Origin: Vulcanococcus sp. SFB_649D_100_25 | GTDB taxonomy: Bacteria; Cyanobacteriota; Cyanobacteriia; PCC-6307; Cyanobiaceae | Reading direction: 5' to 3' | Assembly: GCA_030833825.1 (NCBI GenBank) | Contig: JAURGL010000082.1 | Location: forward strand, 1 to 7,484 | Length of the DNA stretch: 7,484 bases | Shown here: piece by piece, positions 6,949 through 7,484 of the stretch | Position numbering within the stretch: position 1 is the stretch's first letter | Layout: each line of letters starts with the position of its first letter | Notes under the pieces: generated by a model | What the model was told of the DNA's origin: nothing | What the model saw: only the letters and a program-made list of their open reading frames with translations | Databases searched by the model: none | Made by a program: the position numbers and the translations under genes

Positions 6949-6962
6949 GTAGCGATCGCCAC
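6949..6962 (-). promoter_or_regulatory. possible NtcA-like site overlapping a HIP1 octamer
   Basis: On the minus strand, GTG-N8-TAC lies 12 bases upstream of the amt start. It is one mismatch from the NtcA core GTA-N8-TAC. The eight spacer bases are exactly GCGATCGC, the cyanobacterial HIP1 palindrome (6952-6959), and this is the only copy in the window. The site is too close to the start codon for a normal activator position about 40 bases before transcription start, so chance is quite possible. In the rest of the 96-base spacer (6937-7032) I see no clear promoter or terminator. Confidence 0.2.
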
Positions 6963-7032
6963 GGTTTCAGAGCAGCAATCCCGGCAACTGTTCACGGTGG
7001 ACATATTGCCGAAATCCGCTCCGATTCATCAC

Positions 7033-7484
7033 CTACAGCGTGAACTCGGTGTTGTAGGCCTCCTCACCGTGGGCGTTGATGTCGAGCCCTTGGCGCTCCT
7101 CCGCGTCGGACGCCCGCAGCGGCATCAGCATGCGCAGCACCTGCAGGATCACGAAGGTGCCCACCCCCACCCAGAGTGCGGTGAAACCAGCAGCCTTGAG
7201 CTGAATCCAAAACTGAGCGGCGTTGCCGGCCAGCAGACCATCGGCACCCGCGGGGTTCACCGCCTTCAGGGCGAACAGGCCAGTGAGCAGGATGCCGAGC
7301 AGGCCAGCCACACCGTGCACAGGCAGCACGTCGAGGCTGTCATCGAGCTTGGAGCGGTTCTTGAGCTGCAGGGCCCAGTTGCAGACCACCGCAGCGGCGA
7401 AACCGATCACCAAGGCACCGATCGGGCTCACAAACCCTGCCGCCGGCGTGATCGCCACGAGGCCAGCCACAGCACCGGTGGCGA
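7033..7484 (-). CDS. amt: second ammonium transporter, C-terminal part (5' end outside window)
   Basis: This is the last 150 codons or so of another Amt protein. The frame is open to the window edge, and the N-terminal two thirds lie beyond base 7484. Visible are TGAVAGLVAITPAAGF at the start, SKLDDSLDVLPVHGVAG with the second pore histidine, two to three further membrane helices, and the tail GLDINAHGEEAYNTE, the PII-contacting element. It aligns with the complete downstream Amt over its whole visible length but differs clearly in the last helices, loops and tail, so it is a diverged paralogue and not a fresh duplication. The tail is closer to the common cyanobacterial Amt1 type. The stop is TAG 7033-7035. 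With 96 bases and no evident terminator before the next gene, the two may share a transcript. Confidence 0.93.
   Translation of the reverse strand, partial: ATGAVAGLVAITPAAGFVSPIGALVIGFAAAVVCNWALQLKNRSKLDDSLDVLPVHGVAGLLGILLTGLFALKAVNPAGADGLLAGNAAQFWIQLKAAGFTALWVGVGTFVILQVLRMLMPLRASDAEERQGLDINAHGEEAYNTEFTL

Noticed and set aside
6989..7003. TGT-N9-ACA palindrome between the amt genes, similar to an NtcA/CRP site
   Set aside because: NtcA sites need ten bases between TGT and ACA (TGTA-N8-TACA). This has nine and lacks the inner A and T.

Overview
The window looks like a high-GC picocyanobacterium of the Cyanobium / marine-to-freshwater Synechococcus type. The case rests on gene content. FtrV, the variable subunit of ferredoxin:thioredoxin reductase, occurs only in oxygenic phototrophs. 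The GpmI, SecG and Hsp70-like proteins also read like their picocyanobacterial homologues. GC is high throughout, start codons are often GTG or TTG, and Shine-Dalgarno sequences are mostly absent. No mobile element, CRISPR array, rRNA or tRNA was found, and no gene-free stretch exceeds about 145 bases. This is a chromosomal housekeeping region.

Layout from left to right. (1) Plus strand: the 3' part of a divergent Hsp70/DnaK-family gene (1-1233, 5' end outside the window), a membrane-anchored helical-repeat protein of unknown function (1316-2146), and ftrV (2187-2408). (2) Minus strand: pyrR (2401-2955), whose 3' end overlaps the 3' end of ftrV by 8 bp. (3) Plus strand, divergent from pyrR: gpmI (3098-4780), secG (4800-5036) and msrB (5036-5507), closely packed and probably one operon. 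msrB carries a one-base insertion in an A4 run that shifts the frame before half of the zinc site and the catalytic cysteine. (4) A strong intrinsic terminator (5532-5562) between msrB and the convergent amt gene. (5) Minus strand: two non-identical ammonium transporter genes in tandem, one complete (5581-6936) and one upstream copy cut by the window edge (7033-7484).

The genes cover protein folding and export (Hsp70-like, SecG), thiol and methionine redox repair (FtrV, MsrB), central carbon flow at 3-phosphoglycerate (GpmI), pyrimidine salvage (PyrR) and nitrogen uptake (two Amt proteins). They do not form one pathway. I see no strong evidence for a new multi-gene system. The points most worth a second look are the msrB frameshift, the Hsp70 relative with a shortened, lid-less C-terminus next to an uncharacterised membrane protein, the uncertain N-terminus of GpmI, and the diverged tandem amt pair.
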